From an uncultured Porphyromonadaceae bacterium (GTDB taxonomy: Bacteria; Bacteroidota; Bacteroidia; Bacteroidales; Muribaculaceae), in the NCBI GenBank assembly GCA_947175545.1, contig CAMWNI010000001.1:372001-436000 (forward strand): 64,000 bases of DNA. Reading direction: 5' to 3'. Under the pieces are notes generated by a model. That model worked only from the letters and a program-made list of their open reading frames with translations. It was not told the DNA's origin and did not search any database. Shown in pieces: positions 7,917 through 18,421 of this stretch (the first letter of the stretch is position 1; every line of letters starts with the position of its first letter). The position numbers were made by a program, and so were the translations under genes.

Positions 7917-10900
7917 ATGAAAAAATTATTACTCTCTTTCGGACTTATGTCGCTTGCCGCTTCGCTTTCGGCCGGCAATTTCGTCCCGACAACGCCCCTG
8001 ATTGAGGCTCCGACTTCCGAGACCAAGGTCATTATCGAGGGCTGGACCATGGCCCAAAAAGGCTTCATGACTCAGTCGCCCGGCGGCGCATCTGTTTTTG
8101 CCGTTCTTGACAAGTCAGACGCAAACCGTGCGATTTTCACTGAAGACTATGTCTACACTTTGATTCCCGTTGAAGGCTCGACAACTGACTTCTACATCCT
8201 TGGCCCGGATGGCCTCTATGCTCCCAAAGGCACTGCTGATATGAACGCCGGCGGAGGCATGACTCAGGCCGGAGTTGCAGACGTTGCCTCAGCCGGTACA
8301 TACAAAATCGGTGCTTCCACGGCAATCACGACTGCCGCTTATGCTGACAAATACATGTTTGTCAACACAAACCAGGCCGCTGGCAAAAGCCACATGGAAG
8401 TCCATTTTAAGCAAGACGGCGACGAATTTAAGTGGTGTTACCTCGAAACTGGTACTCCAGGCATGCAGGACGCCGGTAATACATCCCGCACGGCAGCTGC
8501 CTTCAAGGTATATGTTGCTGAGGAGCAGGCTGCAGACCCTGTTGAGGTGACCCTCAACTATCCTTCGTTCGGTGGTTTCACTCCCGCGCCTGTAACCGTT
8601 CAGCTCTTCCCCGGTGAAGTTTCCGTATCGGCAATTCCCGCGGTTGAATATTTCACGGCAACCGGCGTTGACGGAGTTGTTGGCACTGAGCCGACAACCC
8701 TGAACATAACCGGCGATTGGACTTTCCCCTTCGCCCTGGACCAGGTTTACCGTCTGGACATCCGAAAGAAGGCAACCAAGGTTGTTGTCAATGCTGAAAA
8801 TGGACAGGCCGCTACCAACAACCAGGCCGGCGCCCAGTTCGCCCCCACGTCTCTTTTCTACGTTAAGGGTCATGGGTTTAATGCCGACAATCGCCTGACG
8901 GTTACGCTCCATAATCTCAACTATGCTGACGACAAAGGTTTCGGAGTGGCCGCTTCCAATAATGCTGTTGGTAACTTCGCCGGCGATCCGACACAGTGGA
9001 TTGTGAAAGTTTCAAACCAGGGCGCTGACGGTGTCGCTTTGCAGCACATTGAAAACTCCCAGACTCACCTTAACGACATCAGTGGCGGTACCATTCTCGG
9101 TGTGTGGCAGTACTCTGCATCTCAGAATGACAACGGCTCCTTTATCCGCTTCCACTCCCTGACAGAATCTGATTTCGAAACAACTACATGGGAACACAAT
9201 GGACGCACCTATACTTTTGATGCCGACCTGATGAACGCAGTGCGTTCCAACGCTTCGAGTGCCAATGTCCGCGCGCTTTTCGACGTTGAAGAGCCGATGA
9301 TGGTTCTGACCTTTAAGCGCAACGCTGACGATGCCAATCCGCTCGTTCAGGAACTTCCGTTGCTCCCGAGCATCACTGAACTTCCCTCATACGATGCGTT
9401 TACACGTGTTGACGGTACTTTCGTTGCCAATGACCATGCCGAGGCAACCTACGTGCTGAACGAAGGTACTCCCTTCCGTCTCTATAACGAACGCACCGGC
9501 AAGTATGTCCATGTTACTGACAATGGCCTGTATCAGACCGCTAACACCGACGTTGCTTCAATTGACTTCATCCGTATCCCGGCTGGAGAGAATGGAGCTT
9601 TCGTAATTTACAGCCCGTCAACCGACAAGTTTGTCGGCTCAATCACCGGCACTCAATCTGCGACAAGCGTCGTTGACTTCTGCCCGGAACCCGTCAAGTA
9701 CTACACCGGCAAACAGGAGTCTCCCCGCTACATGGACTGGATTGGTAACCGTGCCAACTCTGAAGGCGGTTACAACTTCTTCAATGACTTCCAGGGTAAC
9801 TATGTTTGCGGATACAGCTGGAATGACGCTGGTTCAAAGTGGATTATCATTACCGACAATGAAAACTTCGAAACCAACTGGGAACTCCGCAACCGTCTCG
9901 TTGCAAGCCGCACGGCTTATGCTCTGGCGCTTGAACGCCTCGGCCAGGAAGATGTTGACAACCTTGCTGACTTTGCCGCCAACTATGACTTCGACGGCGA
10001 CGTGAACCTCCCTGTTTCTGAAGAGTATCAGGCCAAGATAGCAACAATCTATGCCAAAGTGCAGGAGGCTCAGGACGCATGGCCCTCAATCGTTATGAAC
10101 TCTGATAAACTCTACACGATTCAGTCGGCCGACAGCCGCGGCGCTCTCATCTATGATGCTGAAAACGACCGTCTGTACACCACCGGCCCCAACGGTAACG
10201 CCGATGCCACGGACGAGAACCATCTCTGGGGCTTCGTCAAATCAGGCGAGAAGTACTATCTCTACAACTACGGCGCGCGCAAGTTCGCTTCGGCCTATAA
10301 GACTCGCGTCGGCGGCTCCGGCACCGCAGCATATGTCTGGACTCTCAGCGAAATCCCGACCGCAGTAACCCTGACAACCGAGGCCTTCGGCGCCGGCGTT
10401 GCGTTTACGGACAATAAGTTCACAATCGAAGGCGGAAAGACCTACAACTCCAACCCCGCAGGCTTCATGATTATCAACGACAATCCTGACCGTGTTCCAT
10501 GCTCGCTTGGCGAAGGTGCTATTACTGACGGCACTCCCTTCACTCTTGCCGAAGTCGAAACTCCCGCAATCGGCGAGGAAATGACCGCCAAGGCCGCTGA
10601 AGGTCTCGCTAAGGTCAACGACGAAATCGACATGATCAGCGCAATTGAATGGGAAGCTGAAATCCACGGCCTGCTGGTCGGCCACTACACCGCCGAAGCT
10701 GTTGAGACATTCGCTTCCTCAATCGAAAGCGCCAAGACCCTCACGGATAAGGAAGCAGCCATGTATGCCGCTCTTGAGGCGAAAGTGGTCCTCAATGCCG
10801 CTGAGTCGCTGCGCCAGGTGGTCAACGGTCATGTCTACACCATCTCTGACTCTGACGGTAACGCCCATTACACGGACGGTACTTCTCACCTTATCGGCGA

Positions 10901-11315
10901 GTACAACGGCAACGATGCAGCTTATCTCAACTGGATTGCGGCCGTTGATGAAGATGGAAACGTTTCGTTCTATCACAACCATGACGCAGGTGAGGAAATC
11001 CAGCGTGCCGGACTCTACTATGAAGCCGCTGCAATCCCCTTCGCTCTTGACGGAGTCTCTTCGTTTAAGGTTGCATCCGCAGACCGCCTCGGAAGCGTCA
11101 GCCTTGTGAACGCCGCAGATCAGAGCGCTGTTGGCGACAAGACTTATGCCATCAGCTTTGTCAGCGCTGACGCCAATGACGGCACGACCAAGATTGAGGA
11201 AATCACCGTCGGCATCGGCCGCAACGGTAACGTTTATGACCTCCAGGGCCGCAAACTCGCAGCTCCGGTCAAGGGCATCAATATTATCGGAGGCAAGAAA
11301 GTGCTTGTCAAATAA
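7917..11315 (+). CDS. large secreted multi-domain protein with 'YDLQGRKL' C-terminal tail, function unknown
   Basis: The 1132-residue protein has a signal peptide (MKKLLLSFGLMSLAASLSA). I do not recognise a catalytic domain. The body looks like a series of beta-rich modules. Several share the pattern 'YTIQSADSRGALIYDAEN ... LWGFVKSGEKYYLYNYGARKF' (about residues 728-790), with related stretches near 155, 520 and 970. This pattern recalls beta-trefoil or lipocalin-like carbohydrate-binding modules. Helical linkers (about 660-720 and 880-960) separate modules. The C-terminus 'VYDLQGRKLAAPVKGINIIGG' then 'KKVLVK' is the tail seen on many Bacteroidales exported proteins and is type IX sorting-like. 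Codon bias is strong, suggesting high expression. It has its own promoter and two downstream hairpins. Confidence 0.8.
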   Translation: MKKLLLSFGLMSLAASLSAGNFVPTTPLIEAPTSETKVIIEGWTMAQKGFMTQSPGGASVFAVLDKSDANRAIFTEDYVYTLIPVEGSTTDFYILGPDGLYAPKGTADMNAGGGMTQAGVADVASAGTYKIGASTAITTAAYADKYMFVNTNQAAGKSHMEVHFKQDGDEFKWCYLETGTPGMQDAGNTSRTAAAFKVYVAEEQAADPVEVTLNYPSFGGFTPAPVTVQLFPGEVSVSAIPAVEYFTATGVDGVVGTEPTTLNITGDWTFPFALDQVYRLDIRKKATKVVVNAENGQAATNNQAGAQFAPTSLFYVKGHGFNADNRLTVTLHNLNYADDKGFGVAASNNAVGNFAGDPTQWIVKVSNQGADGVALQHIENSQTHLNDISGGTILGVWQYSASQNDNGSFIRFHSLTESDFETTTWEHNGRTYTFDADLMNAVRSNASSANVRALFDVEEPMMVLTFKRNADDANPLVQELPLLPSITELPSYDAFTRVDGTFVANDHAEATYVLNEGTPFRLYNERTGKYVHVTDNGLYQTANTDVASIDFIRIPAGENGAFVIYSPSTDKFVGSITGTQSATSVVDFCPEPVKYYTGKQESPRYMDWIGNRANSEGGYNFFNDFQGNYVCGYSWNDAGSKWIIITDNENFETNWELRNRLVASRTAYALALERLGQEDVDNLADFAANYDFDGDVNLPVSEEYQAKIATIYAKVQEAQDAWPSIVMNSDKLYTIQSADSRGALIYDAENDRLYTTGPNGNADATDENHLWGFVKSGEKYYLYNYGARKFASAYKTRVGGSGTAAYVWTLSEIPTAVTLTTEAFGAGVAFTDNKFTIEGGKTYNSNPAGFMIINDNPDRVPCSLGEGAITDGTPFTLAEVETPAIGEEMTAKAAEGLAKVNDEIDMISAIEWEAEIHGLLVGHYTAEAVETFASSIESAKTLTDKEAAMYAALEAKVVLNAAESLRQVVNGHVYTISDSDGNAHYTDGTSHLIGEYNGNDAAYLNWIAAVDEDGNVSFYHNHDAGEEIQRAGLYYEAAAIPFALDGVSSFKVASADRLGSVSLVNAADQSAVGDKTYAISFVSADANDGTTKIEEITVGIGRNGNVYDLQGRKLAAPVKGINIIGGKKVLVK

Positions 11316-11337
11316 TTGAAATTTTCTAAAGGCGATT

Positions 11338-11413
11338 ATTTTTGCTGTTAAGCAAAAATCGTATAGATATGTGGAATGAGAGCGGTGGCCCGTGAGGGTC
11401 GCCGCTTTCTGTT
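11338..11413 (+). terminator. double-hairpin terminator after the secreted protein gene
   Basis: The first hairpin is a perfect 9-bp stem, 11338-11346 with 11351-11359. The second pairs 11381-11391 with 11397-11407 (11 bp, with wobbles, around a short loop) and is followed by TTCTGTTGT. Together they separate the secreted-protein gene from the next promoter at 11501. Confidence 0.6.
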
Positions 11414-11500
11414 GTAGCGGGTCTTCTTTCTTATGACATATTATGTGGCATAGTTTCAGGAAAAATAGTTAATAGTTGTCGCACATTTAGAAAAAATCCG

Positions 11501-11508
11501 TAAATTTG
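11501..11508 (+). promoter_or_regulatory. promoter (-7 box) of the cell-wall operon
   Basis: TAAATTTG lies 12 nt before the ATG at 11521. No clear -33 TTTG is visible at the usual distance. The leader would be only about 8 nt. Confidence 0.55.
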
Positions 11509-11520
11509 TGTGTGATAATT

Positions 11521-14046
11521 ATGAAAAAGAAGATTTTCCAACTCATATTGGCGTTGACGGCGAGTGTCGGCGCAGTCGCGCAGTCGCCCGTCAGCCGTGA
11601 TGACGCGCCGCGTGGCGCCTTGACTGGACGTAATATCTGTCTGTGGCAGAGCCACGGGCGTTACTATGACGGCAGCGAAGACCGCTGGAAATGGCAGCGC
11701 TGCCGCCTGTTCGGCACTGTCGAGGATCTTTACACACGCTCCTACGTGGTCCCGTTCCTGGTTCCGATGCTCGAAAATGCCGGGGCCTACGTCATGCTGC
11801 CCCGCGAGCGCGACGAACATCGCTTCGAGGCCGTGATTGACCATGAGACCCGGGGATATTCCGAGACGTCGGGCAAACACAAGTGGCAACAGTCGGAGCG
11901 TCCCGGTTTCGGCTTGCCGCGCCCGCATCTGGAGCATGGCGACAATCCTTTTATCCTTGGCGGCGCGCGGACGGTCAGGACCGTTGTGCGCTCCTCCGAC
12001 AAGGAGTCGGAGGCCACCTGGAGCGCGCGCATTGACGCCTCCGGAGAGTATGCCGTCTACGTAGGTTATCAGACCGATGAGTCCAGCGTGTCTGACGTGT
12101 GCTACACGGTTCACACTGCCACGGGCAACCGCCATGTGACCGTCGACCAGACGCGCGGCGGCTCAACCTGGGTCTATCTCGGCACTTTTCCGTTTGAGGC
12201 TTCGGCTGGCGAGGTTCCGCGCGTCAGTGTCTCGAACCGCTCGGAGCATCAGGGTACGGTTTCGGCCGATGTTGTCCGCATTGGAGGCGGCATGGGGTCA
12301 GTTGTTCGCGGAGGTCAGTTGAGCGGAATGCCCCGATGGGCTGAGGCGGCGCGCTATTGGCTCCAGTATGCCGGTATGCCTGACAGTGTCTATGCTCATG
12401 AGGCCGACGATTATCGTGACGACATTTTTTGTCGTCCGATGTGGGTTAACCATCTGCATCAGCAGTTGAATATTCCCGTCGATCTCGTTATGGCCTTTCA
12501 CTCTGACGCCGGAACCGAGCCTGACGATCTCACCGTAGGAACCCTCGGAATATATTTTACCAACCGCAAGCGGCGGTTTGCCGACGGACGTCCCCGTGCG
12601 CTCAGCGGTCAGCTTGCCGACTCGATTGTCTCCTCGGTTGTGCGCGATATTCGCGCCGTCTATGAGCCTGACTGGGTCCGTCGTCCGATGCGTGACCGCT
12701 CATACATTGAGGCCCGCATTCCCGAGGTGCCGTCGATGCTTCTCGAACTGCTCTCTCACCAGAATTTTGCCGACATGCGCTATGGTCTTGACCCGCAGTT
12801 CAAGTTCGACGTCAGCCGTGCGGTCTATAAAGGAATCCTGCGCTATCTGGTGGCGCGAAAAAAGGCCTGTTATGTCGTTCAGCCGCTGGCTCCCGGCTCA
12901 TTTGCCATTTCGTCGGAGACCGACGGACTCTATAGGCTCAGCTGGCGTCCGACGCCTGACCCCCTGGAGCCTACGGCCATGCCTGACCGTTACATAGTCG
13001 AGGAGCGTGACGGTGACTTCTGGCGCCGGATTGGCGAGACGGCCTCTACGGAGTTCAACGTTGAGATTCCGCGTGGACGTCCGGTGAGCTATCGGGTGAC
13101 GGCCGTCAATGGTGGCGGACGCTCGTTTCCATCCGAGGTACTCTCGGCCGGCTGGGTCGGGGCTGCGGCGCCGGAGGTCACGGTTGTCAATGGTTTCACG
13201 CGCGTTTCCGCCCCTGACAATTTCTCGGCCGGCAATATGGCCGGATTCGGAATGTCGGACCCGGGAGTGCCGATGGGGGTTGACTATTCCTTCACCGGCA
13301 AGCAATATGATTTTGATCGCACCCGAGAGTGGACCCACGACGACTCGCCCGGCTTCGGAGCGAGCCATGCCGACTGCGAGACGCTCCCGTGCGCCGGCAA
13401 TACGTTTGACTATACCGTCAGCCACGGCCTGGCGCTGATGGCCGCCGGATGCTCCTTCGTCAGCACCTCGGTCAAGGCTTTTGTCGCAGATACGCTTTCG
13501 GAGCCGCGTGCCGTCAACCTCATTCTCGGATTGCAGAAGGAGACGGTGGTTGGCCGCGGATTCAGATCCGCTGACCATAAAGCTCTGCCCGCTGACCTTC
13601 AGTGGCGCCTGGAAACGCTGGCTGGTGCCGGAGTGCCGATGCTTGTCAGCGGAGCTTATGTCGGCTCTGACCAGACGTCGGTTGCTGATCGCGACTTTGC
13701 GCGCCGGATTCTCGGGTTTGAATGGCGCACGTCACATGCGACGGCCCTTGGAGGCGTCAGCGAGGTCCGTTCACCATTCTTCAGTGAGTTTGGCGGCGGT
13801 CGCTTCCTGTTCGGCATGAACTTCGGATCGGAGCCTTATGCGGTTCCGAGTGTTGACGCAATTTATCCGTCGTCGGCTCTGGGTTCCGTGATTATGCGCT
13901 ATGACGGTTCGCAGGCCCCTGCGGCGGTTGCTTTTGCTACTGCGGAAAACCGCACCGTGACGCTCGGTTTTCCTTTTGAAACAATTCAGTCTGAAGCGGC
14001 GCGTGCCGACCTGATGAAACAGATAATCAAATTTTTCGACTTATGA
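11521..14046 (+). CDS. secreted N-acetylmuramoyl-L-alanine amidase-like protein with inserted golvesin-type domain
   Basis: The 841-residue exported protein has a signal peptide ([16 protein letters not shown]). An Amidase_3-like catalytic domain appears split. The first half carries His45 ('[10 protein letters not shown]') and Glu68 ('GTVEDLYTR', with '[14 protein letters not shown]' after it). The second half carries His327 ('[11 protein letters not shown]') and Glu409 ('[14 protein letters not shown]'). These are the expected zinc ligands and catalytic Glu. Between them, residues about 165-257 look like the golvesin/xanthan-lyase carbohydrate-binding beta-sandwich ('[19 protein letters not shown]'). 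A fibronectin-III-like domain follows (about 475-550), then an uncharacterised C-terminal domain. The start is ATG 11521; a GTG at 11506 lies in the promoter box. The stop overlaps the next start (ATGA). Databases may call such proteins xanthan lyase; amidase activity is my inference. Confidence 0.7.
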   Translation: MKKKIFQLILALTASVGAVAQSPVSRDDAPRGALTGRNICLWQSHGRYYDGSEDRWKWQRCRLFGTVEDLYTRSYVVPFLVPMLENAGAYVMLPRERDEHRFEAVIDHETRGYSETSGKHKWQQSERPGFGLPRPHLEHGDNPFILGGARTVRTVVRSSDKESEATWSARIDASGEYAVYVGYQTDESSVSDVCYTVHTATGNRHVTVDQTRGGSTWVYLGTFPFEASAGEVPRVSVSNRSEHQGTVSADVVRIGGGMGSVVRGGQLSGMPRWAEAARYWLQYAGMPDSVYAHEADDYRDDIFCRPMWVNHLHQQLNIPVDLVMAFHSDAGTEPDDLTVGTLGIYFTNRKRRFADGRPRALSGQLADSIVSSVVRDIRAVYEPDWVRRPMRDRSYIEARIPEVPSMLLELLSHQNFADMRYGLDPQFKFDVSRAVYKGILRYLVARKKACYVVQPLAPGSFAISSETDGLYRLSWRPTPDPLEPTAMPDRYIVEERDGDFWRRIGETASTEFNVEIPRGRPVSYRVTAVNGGGRSFPSEVLSAGWVGAAAPEVTVVNGFTRVSAPDNFSAGNMAGFGMSDPGVPMGVDYSFTGKQYDFDRTREWTHDDSPGFGASHADCETLPCAGNTFDYTVSHGLALMAAGCSFVSTSVKAFVADTLSEPRAVNLILGLQKETVVGRGFRSADHKALPADLQWRLETLAGAGVPMLVSGAYVGSDQTSVADRDFARRILGFEWRTSHATALGGVSEVRSPFFSEFGGGRFLFGMNFGSEPYAVPSVDAIYPSSALGSVIMRYDGSQAPAAVAFATAENRTVTLGFPFETIQSEAARADLMKQIIKFFDL

Positions 14047-15308
14047 CTCTTTCAACCTCTGAAATAAAACGCCTGGCCTCCGGGACTGATGGTGACTATA
14101 CGCTTCTGATTCTTGATCGCCGTCCGATTTTGCGCATTGACCGCGCGCGCATGGAGCAGGTTGCCCGCGACACCGGTGCAGCTATGGTCTATGGTGATTA
14201 TTCGACTCCGGACGGCCCGATGCCCGTCATTGAGCTTCAGCAGGGCGCCCTGCGCGATGATTTCGACTTCGGTCCCGCGGTTCTCGTCAATTCGGAAATG
14301 TTTCGCCGGGCGGCAGCGGAAATGACGTCCGACTATCAGGCGGCGGGCTTCTATGATCTCAGGCTGCGGTTGAGCCGCATGGCGCCGATTGTCTGCGTTA
14401 ACGAGCCGCTGACCGTCGTTGGTTCTCCGGCTCCCGAACGTCAAGGCGAGGAACAGTTCGATTATGTTGACCCGCGCAATCGAGCGTCGCAGATTGAGAT
14501 GGAGCGTGCCTGCACTGACCATCTTTCTGCCTGCGGCGCCGTTGTCAAGGCGCCGGAACTCCTTGACTTCGACGGTGATTTTGCCTTTGAGGCCTCCGTC
14601 GTGATTCCCGTCAGAAATCGTGTCAACACAGTTGCCGATGCCATCAATTCCGCTTTAATGCAGCAGACCGGGTTTCCGTTCAACGTAATCGTTGTTGACA
14701 ACCACAGCACCGACGGCACGTCAGAGAAAATAGACGCGATTGCTGCCGCTGACTCCCGTGTTGTCCACGTTGTTCCTGAGCCGGGTCATGGAATCGGCGG
14801 ATGCTGGAATGTGGCGCTTGATTCGCCATGCTGTGGCCGCTTCGCCGTTCAGCTTGACAGCGACGATGTCTATTCCGGTCCGGACTCCCTGCAGCGGATT
14901 GTTGATAAATTCCGCGAGACCGGCGCCGCAATGGTCATAGGCTCATACACGCTGACCGACTTCGATCTCAACGTTATTCCCCCCGGACTGATTGACCATA
15001 AGGAGTGGACCGACTCAAACGGAGCGAACAATGCGCTCCGAATCAACGGACTTGGCGCCCCGCGAGCGTTTTTTACCCCGGTTGCGCGTGCGTTGCGCTT
15101 CCCGGACACGTGTTATGGCGAGGATTATGCGATGGGTCTCCGCATAAGCCGCCAATATCGCATCGGGCGCATTTTCGACAACCTCTACTACTGTCGCCGC
15201 TGGGGCGGGAATTCCGACTCGAATCTCAGCCGCGAGCGCATCAATGCGAACAATCGCTATAAGGACTCCCTACGCACTGTCGAATTTCTTGCCCGAAAAT
15301 GCAGATAA
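14043..15308 (+). CDS. family 2 glycosyltransferase with extra N-terminal domain
   Basis: The 421-residue cytoplasmic protein has no signal peptide or membrane segments. The GT-A fold starts near residue 180 with '[20 protein letters not shown]'. It continues through '[16 protein letters not shown]' to the metal-binding '[10 protein letters not shown]' (Asp near 272) and the acceptor-side '[13 protein letters not shown]'. The first 180 residues ('[14 protein letters not shown]', '[19 protein letters not shown]') resemble a second, partial GT2-like unit without an obvious DxD. It sits between two predicted wall-lytic enzymes and overlaps both (4 nt and 10 nt), so it is translationally coupled to them. 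The sugar donor and acceptor are unknown. Confidence 0.85.
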   Translation: MTLSTSEIKRLASGTDGDYTLLILDRRPILRIDRARMEQVARDTGAAMVYGDYSTPDGPMPVIELQQGALRDDFDFGPAVLVNSEMFRRAAAEMTSDYQAAGFYDLRLRLSRMAPIVCVNEPLTVVGSPAPERQGEEQFDYVDPRNRASQIEMERACTDHLSACGAVVKAPELLDFDGDFAFEASVVIPVRNRVNTVADAINSALMQQTGFPFNVIVVDNHSTDGTSEKIDAIAAADSRVVHVVPEPGHGIGGCWNVALDSPCCGRFAVQLDSDDVYSGPDSLQRIVDKFRETGAAMVIGSYTLTDFDLNVIPPGLIDHKEWTDSNGANNALRINGLGAPRAFFTPVARALRFPDTCYGEDYAMGLRISRQYRIGRIFDNLYYCRRWGGNSDSNLSRERINANNRYKDSLRTVEFLARKCR

Positions 15309-17179
15309 AAGAATTCATTGACCGCCAATTGGCCCAATGGCCCGAGGTTGCGGCCCGTTATCGCGCTTTGGAGAGTGTCGTTTCCAAGACCGTTACGCTT
15401 CCCTCCAATGGCAAGCCTTACAGTGTGCAGTTCAATCCGGCGCGCGCCGTCAGCACGCGCGCTAAGGTTGATGCGGCGTCAATTGCCGCCCGACCTTGTT
15501 TTCTCTGCGCAAAAAATCGTCCGCAGGAGCAGATTTCGATTGAGTGGGAAGACCTTGAAATCCTTGTCAATCCTTTCCCGATTTTCCCGGACCACTTGAC
15601 AATTCCGGCGCGAAAACATTCGCCGCAGACTCTTGAAGGACGCATCGCACAGATGAAGCGCCTGAGCCTTGCCTTGCCCGGCTTTACTGTGTTTTTCAAC
15701 GGAGCGAAGGCCGGTGCTTCCGCCCCTGACCATTTCCATTTTCAAGCCGTCCCGAGCCATTACATGAGCCTCAACGGTCCGTTTCATACATATGAACTGG
15801 CTGACGAGGGTGCCGACGCTGCTGACGAGATGATTAACGCCGTTTGCACTGACGGGAGCCTGACCGTCATTCCCCGTTCGAAACATCGCCCCGGATGTTA
15901 CACGGAAATCGGAGTGTCGCCCGCGGGAATTGATCTCTGCGGTACAATGATTGCCGTCAGCCGCGAGGACTTTGACGCTCTGACTCCCGAAAAAGTTGAT
16001 GAAATTCTTCGTGAAGTGACGGTTCATGAGCCGCAGCTATACGTTGGCTTGACCGGCTCGGCAACCGAATTTATTGCCAACCCGGATGGAACCTGGACTG
16101 TTCCCGGCGTACGCATTGGCGATGGCTTTCACTGGCAGCGCGACCAGACGCTGCGCTATGGCGGCCACATGGTCCGCTACGGCGAACGCCTGATTAACCG
16201 CATTGGCCTGGAAGAGTATCTGAAATCGGTTATCTCGTCGGAAATGAGCGCTACTTCCAGCCTTGAACTCCTCAAGGCTCACGCCGTGATTTCGCGCTCA
16301 TGGGTTCTTGCGCAGATGCGCTCAACGCGATCCCGTGCTTGTAAGGGTACGGCCGTCGGCGAGCCGCAGGGTGCCGACCGGCTTCAATGGTTTGACCGCG
16401 ACGACCATCAGGGATTCGATGTTTGCTCTGATGACCACTGCCAGCGTTATCAGGGTCTGACGCGCCAGACCTCTCCGGCGGTCAATGACGCCGTCGAGGC
16501 TACTCGCGGTGAGGTTCTGATGACGTCAGAGGGCGAGATTGCCGACGCTCGCTTCTCGAAATGCTGTGGTGGCGCCTTTGAAGTTTTCGAGAACTGTTGG
16601 GAGCCGCGCCATCATTCGTATCTTGTCGCCGGGGCCGATGCTCCGGTTGATACTCTACTTCCTGATCTGACCGACGAGACCGCTGCCAGCCGCTGGATTC
16701 TCACCCGCCCCGCGGCCTACTGCAACTGCGAAGACTCTGACGTTCTCTCTCAGGTCCTGAACGACTTCGACCGCGAGACTACGCCTGACTTTTATCGCTG
16801 GGAAGTGAGCTATGGCGTTGACGAACTCTCCGAACTGATTGCCCGTCGTTCAGGTCTCGACTTCGGCACGATTGAAGCGCTGACGCCGAAAGCGCGCGGA
16901 ACTTCCGGACGCATTACGCGGCTTGAAATCCGCGGTTCGCGCCTGACGATGATAGTCGGCAAAGAGTTGCTGATACGTCGTTGGCTCAGCGAGACCCATC
17001 TGCGCTCTTCCGCCTTCGTCGTCGAGCGACGGGACTCCGCTTTCGTTCTCCGTGGCGCCGGCTGGGGTCATGGCGTAGGTCTCTGTCAGATCGGCGCGGC
17101 CATGATGGCCTCCCGTGGCGTTGACTACCGCACCATCCTCCGCCACTACTTCCCCACCACCACGCTTTTTTTGATATGA
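15299..17179 (+). CDS. DUF4922 (HIT-like nucleotidyltransferase) fused to SpoIID/LytB domain
   Basis: The 626-residue product has two parts. Residues 1 to about 250 look like the DUF4922 / Ap4A-phosphorylase-GalT branch of the HIT superfamily. They carry '[10 protein letters not shown]' (a Cys pair) and the signature H145-F-H147-F-Q149 in '[11 protein letters not shown]', where His147 would be the nucleophile. From about 265 to the end is a SpoIID/LytB domain. It contains '[15 protein letters not shown]' with the likely catalytic Glu315, '[16 protein letters not shown]', Cys/His-rich middle segments and the terminal '[15 protein letters not shown]'. SpoIID enzymes are lytic transglycosylases acting on peptide-free glycan. 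No signal peptide is visible, which is odd for a wall-acting domain. It overlaps both neighbours. Confidence 0.85.
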   Translation: MQIKEFIDRQLAQWPEVAARYRALESVVSKTVTLPSNGKPYSVQFNPARAVSTRAKVDAASIAARPCFLCAKNRPQEQISIEWEDLEILVNPFPIFPDHLTIPARKHSPQTLEGRIAQMKRLSLALPGFTVFFNGAKAGASAPDHFHFQAVPSHYMSLNGPFHTYELADEGADAADEMINAVCTDGSLTVIPRSKHRPGCYTEIGVSPAGIDLCGTMIAVSREDFDALTPEKVDEILREVTVHEPQLYVGLTGSATEFIANPDGTWTVPGVRIGDGFHWQRDQTLRYGGHMVRYGERLINRIGLEEYLKSVISSEMSATSSLELLKAHAVISRSWVLAQMRSTRSRACKGTAVGEPQGADRLQWFDRDDHQGFDVCSDDHCQRYQGLTRQTSPAVNDAVEATRGEVLMTSEGEIADARFSKCCGGAFEVFENCWEPRHHSYLVAGADAPVDTLLPDLTDETAASRWILTRPAAYCNCEDSDVLSQVLNDFDRETTPDFYRWEVSYGVDELSELIARRSGLDFGTIEALTPKARGTSGRITRLEIRGSRLTMIVGKELLIRRWLSETHLRSSAFVVERRDSAFVLRGAGWGHGVGLCQIGAAMMASRGVDYRTILRHYFPTTTLFLI

Positions 17180-18351
17180 GACGATTGGTTCTTTTATTTT
17201 TGATGGCATGCACGCTGGTAGCTGCGGCGCGCGTCCGGACCGGAATTGAAATGCTGCGTGACAGTGGCTTCGGACCGTTGCAGGGCAAGAGGGTAGGGCT
17301 ATTGACGAATCAGACCGGGGTTGACGCCGATCTGAATTCGACAATTGATATTCTCCATGCGGCTCCCGGAGTCCGCCTGGAGGCGCTTTTTGCGCCGGAA
17401 CATGGCGTCAGGGGCGATGTCGCTGCCGGTGCCGGTGTGGCCAACATGACGGATCGCCGCACCGGGCTTAAGGTTTATTCGCTTTATGGAGCCACGAAGA
17501 AGCCCACGCGCGAGATGCTCAGCGGACTCGATGTGTTGGTCTATGACATTCAGGACATCGGTTGCCGCTCATATACGTTCATTTCGACCATGGGCAAGGC
17601 AATGGAGGCATGTGCCGAGAGTGGAGTCGCTTTCATGGTTCTTGACCGGCCGAACCCTCTGGGGGGGAACCGCGTGGAGGGGCCGATGACGGTCGAGGCC
17701 GACTGCCGAAGCTTCGTGAGCCAGTATCCGATTCCTTACGTCTATGGTCTGACGGCAGGAGAACTGGCCCTATGGATAAACTCAACTCAGCTGGGCGGAC
17801 GATGCAATCTTGAGATTGTAAGGATGGACGGCTGGACGCGCTCAATGACTTTTGACAAGACGGGCCTGCCGTGGGTGCCGACGTCGCCTAACATCCCGAC
17901 GGCCGAGACGGCGCTCTATTATCCTGCCACGGGAATCATGGGCGAACTCGGCTCGGTCAGCATCGGGGCGAATTTCACAATGCCGTTCCGAGTTGCCGTC
18001 GGCGAGTCACTAAACGCTGAAAAACTTGCCTTGACGCTCAACTCCCTTAATTTGCCGGGGGTGCGCTTTCGTCCGGTCTATCTGAAGCCCGGAGGTAAGA
18101 GCCAGCAAGGTGTACAGGTCTATGTTCTTGACCCGGACAAGGCGAATCTGACGGCTATTCAGTTCCACATTCTGCGGGCGCTGATAAAGCTCGGCCACAA
18201 GCCTTTCGACGTTCCGGCCGCACGCCTTGGAATGTTCGACAAGGTTAGCGGAAGCAAGTCGCTGCGCCGTATGCTGGCCGACCCGTCAACCCCTCTCCCG
18301 GTCTACGACGCCTCGGAGTGGCTGAGCGGGCTGGCGCTCCTTTACCGATAA
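17176..18351 (+). CDS. DUF1343 protein, NamZ-like exo-beta-N-acetylmuramidase (GH171)
   Basis: The 391-residue exported protein has a signal peptide ([17 protein letters not shown]). The conserved DUF1343 landmarks are present: 'GKRVGLLTNQTGVD', 'LEALFAPEHGVRGDV' with Glu75-His76, 'VYDIQDIGCRSYTFI', 'LDRPNPLGG', 'WVPTSPNIPTAETALYYPATG' and the C-terminal 'FDKVSGS'. Characterised members (NamZ of Bacillus and Tannerella) release MurNAc from the non-reducing end of peptidoglycan glycan. The ATG overlaps the preceding stop by 4 nt, making it the last gene of the coupled wall operon. No terminator is obvious before the typA promoter 40 nt downstream. Confidence 0.88.
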   Translation: MRRLVLLFLMACTLVAAARVRTGIEMLRDSGFGPLQGKRVGLLTNQTGVDADLNSTIDILHAAPGVRLEALFAPEHGVRGDVAAGAGVANMTDRRTGLKVYSLYGATKKPTREMLSGLDVLVYDIQDIGCRSYTFISTMGKAMEACAESGVAFMVLDRPNPLGGNRVEGPMTVEADCRSFVSQYPIPYVYGLTAGELALWINSTQLGGRCNLEIVRMDGWTRSMTFDKTGLPWVPTSPNIPTAETALYYPATGIMGELGSVSIGANFTMPFRVAVGESLNAEKLALTLNSLNLPGVRFRPVYLKPGGKSQQGVQVYVLDPDKANLTAIQFHILRALIKLGHKPFDVPAARLGMFDKVSGSKSLRRMLADPSTPLPVYDASEWLSGLALLYR

Positions 18352-18390
18352 AATTTGTTTGCAAACTACGCGGGTTTCGCCTTTTTTTCG

Positions 18391-18398
18391 TAACTTTG
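18391..18398 (+). promoter_or_regulatory. typA promoter, -7 box
   Basis: TAACTTTG lies 23 nt before the typA ATG. The -33 element is weak. Confidence 0.6.
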
Positions 18399-18421
18399 CG
18401 GCTGATTTTTAAGGAAAAACT

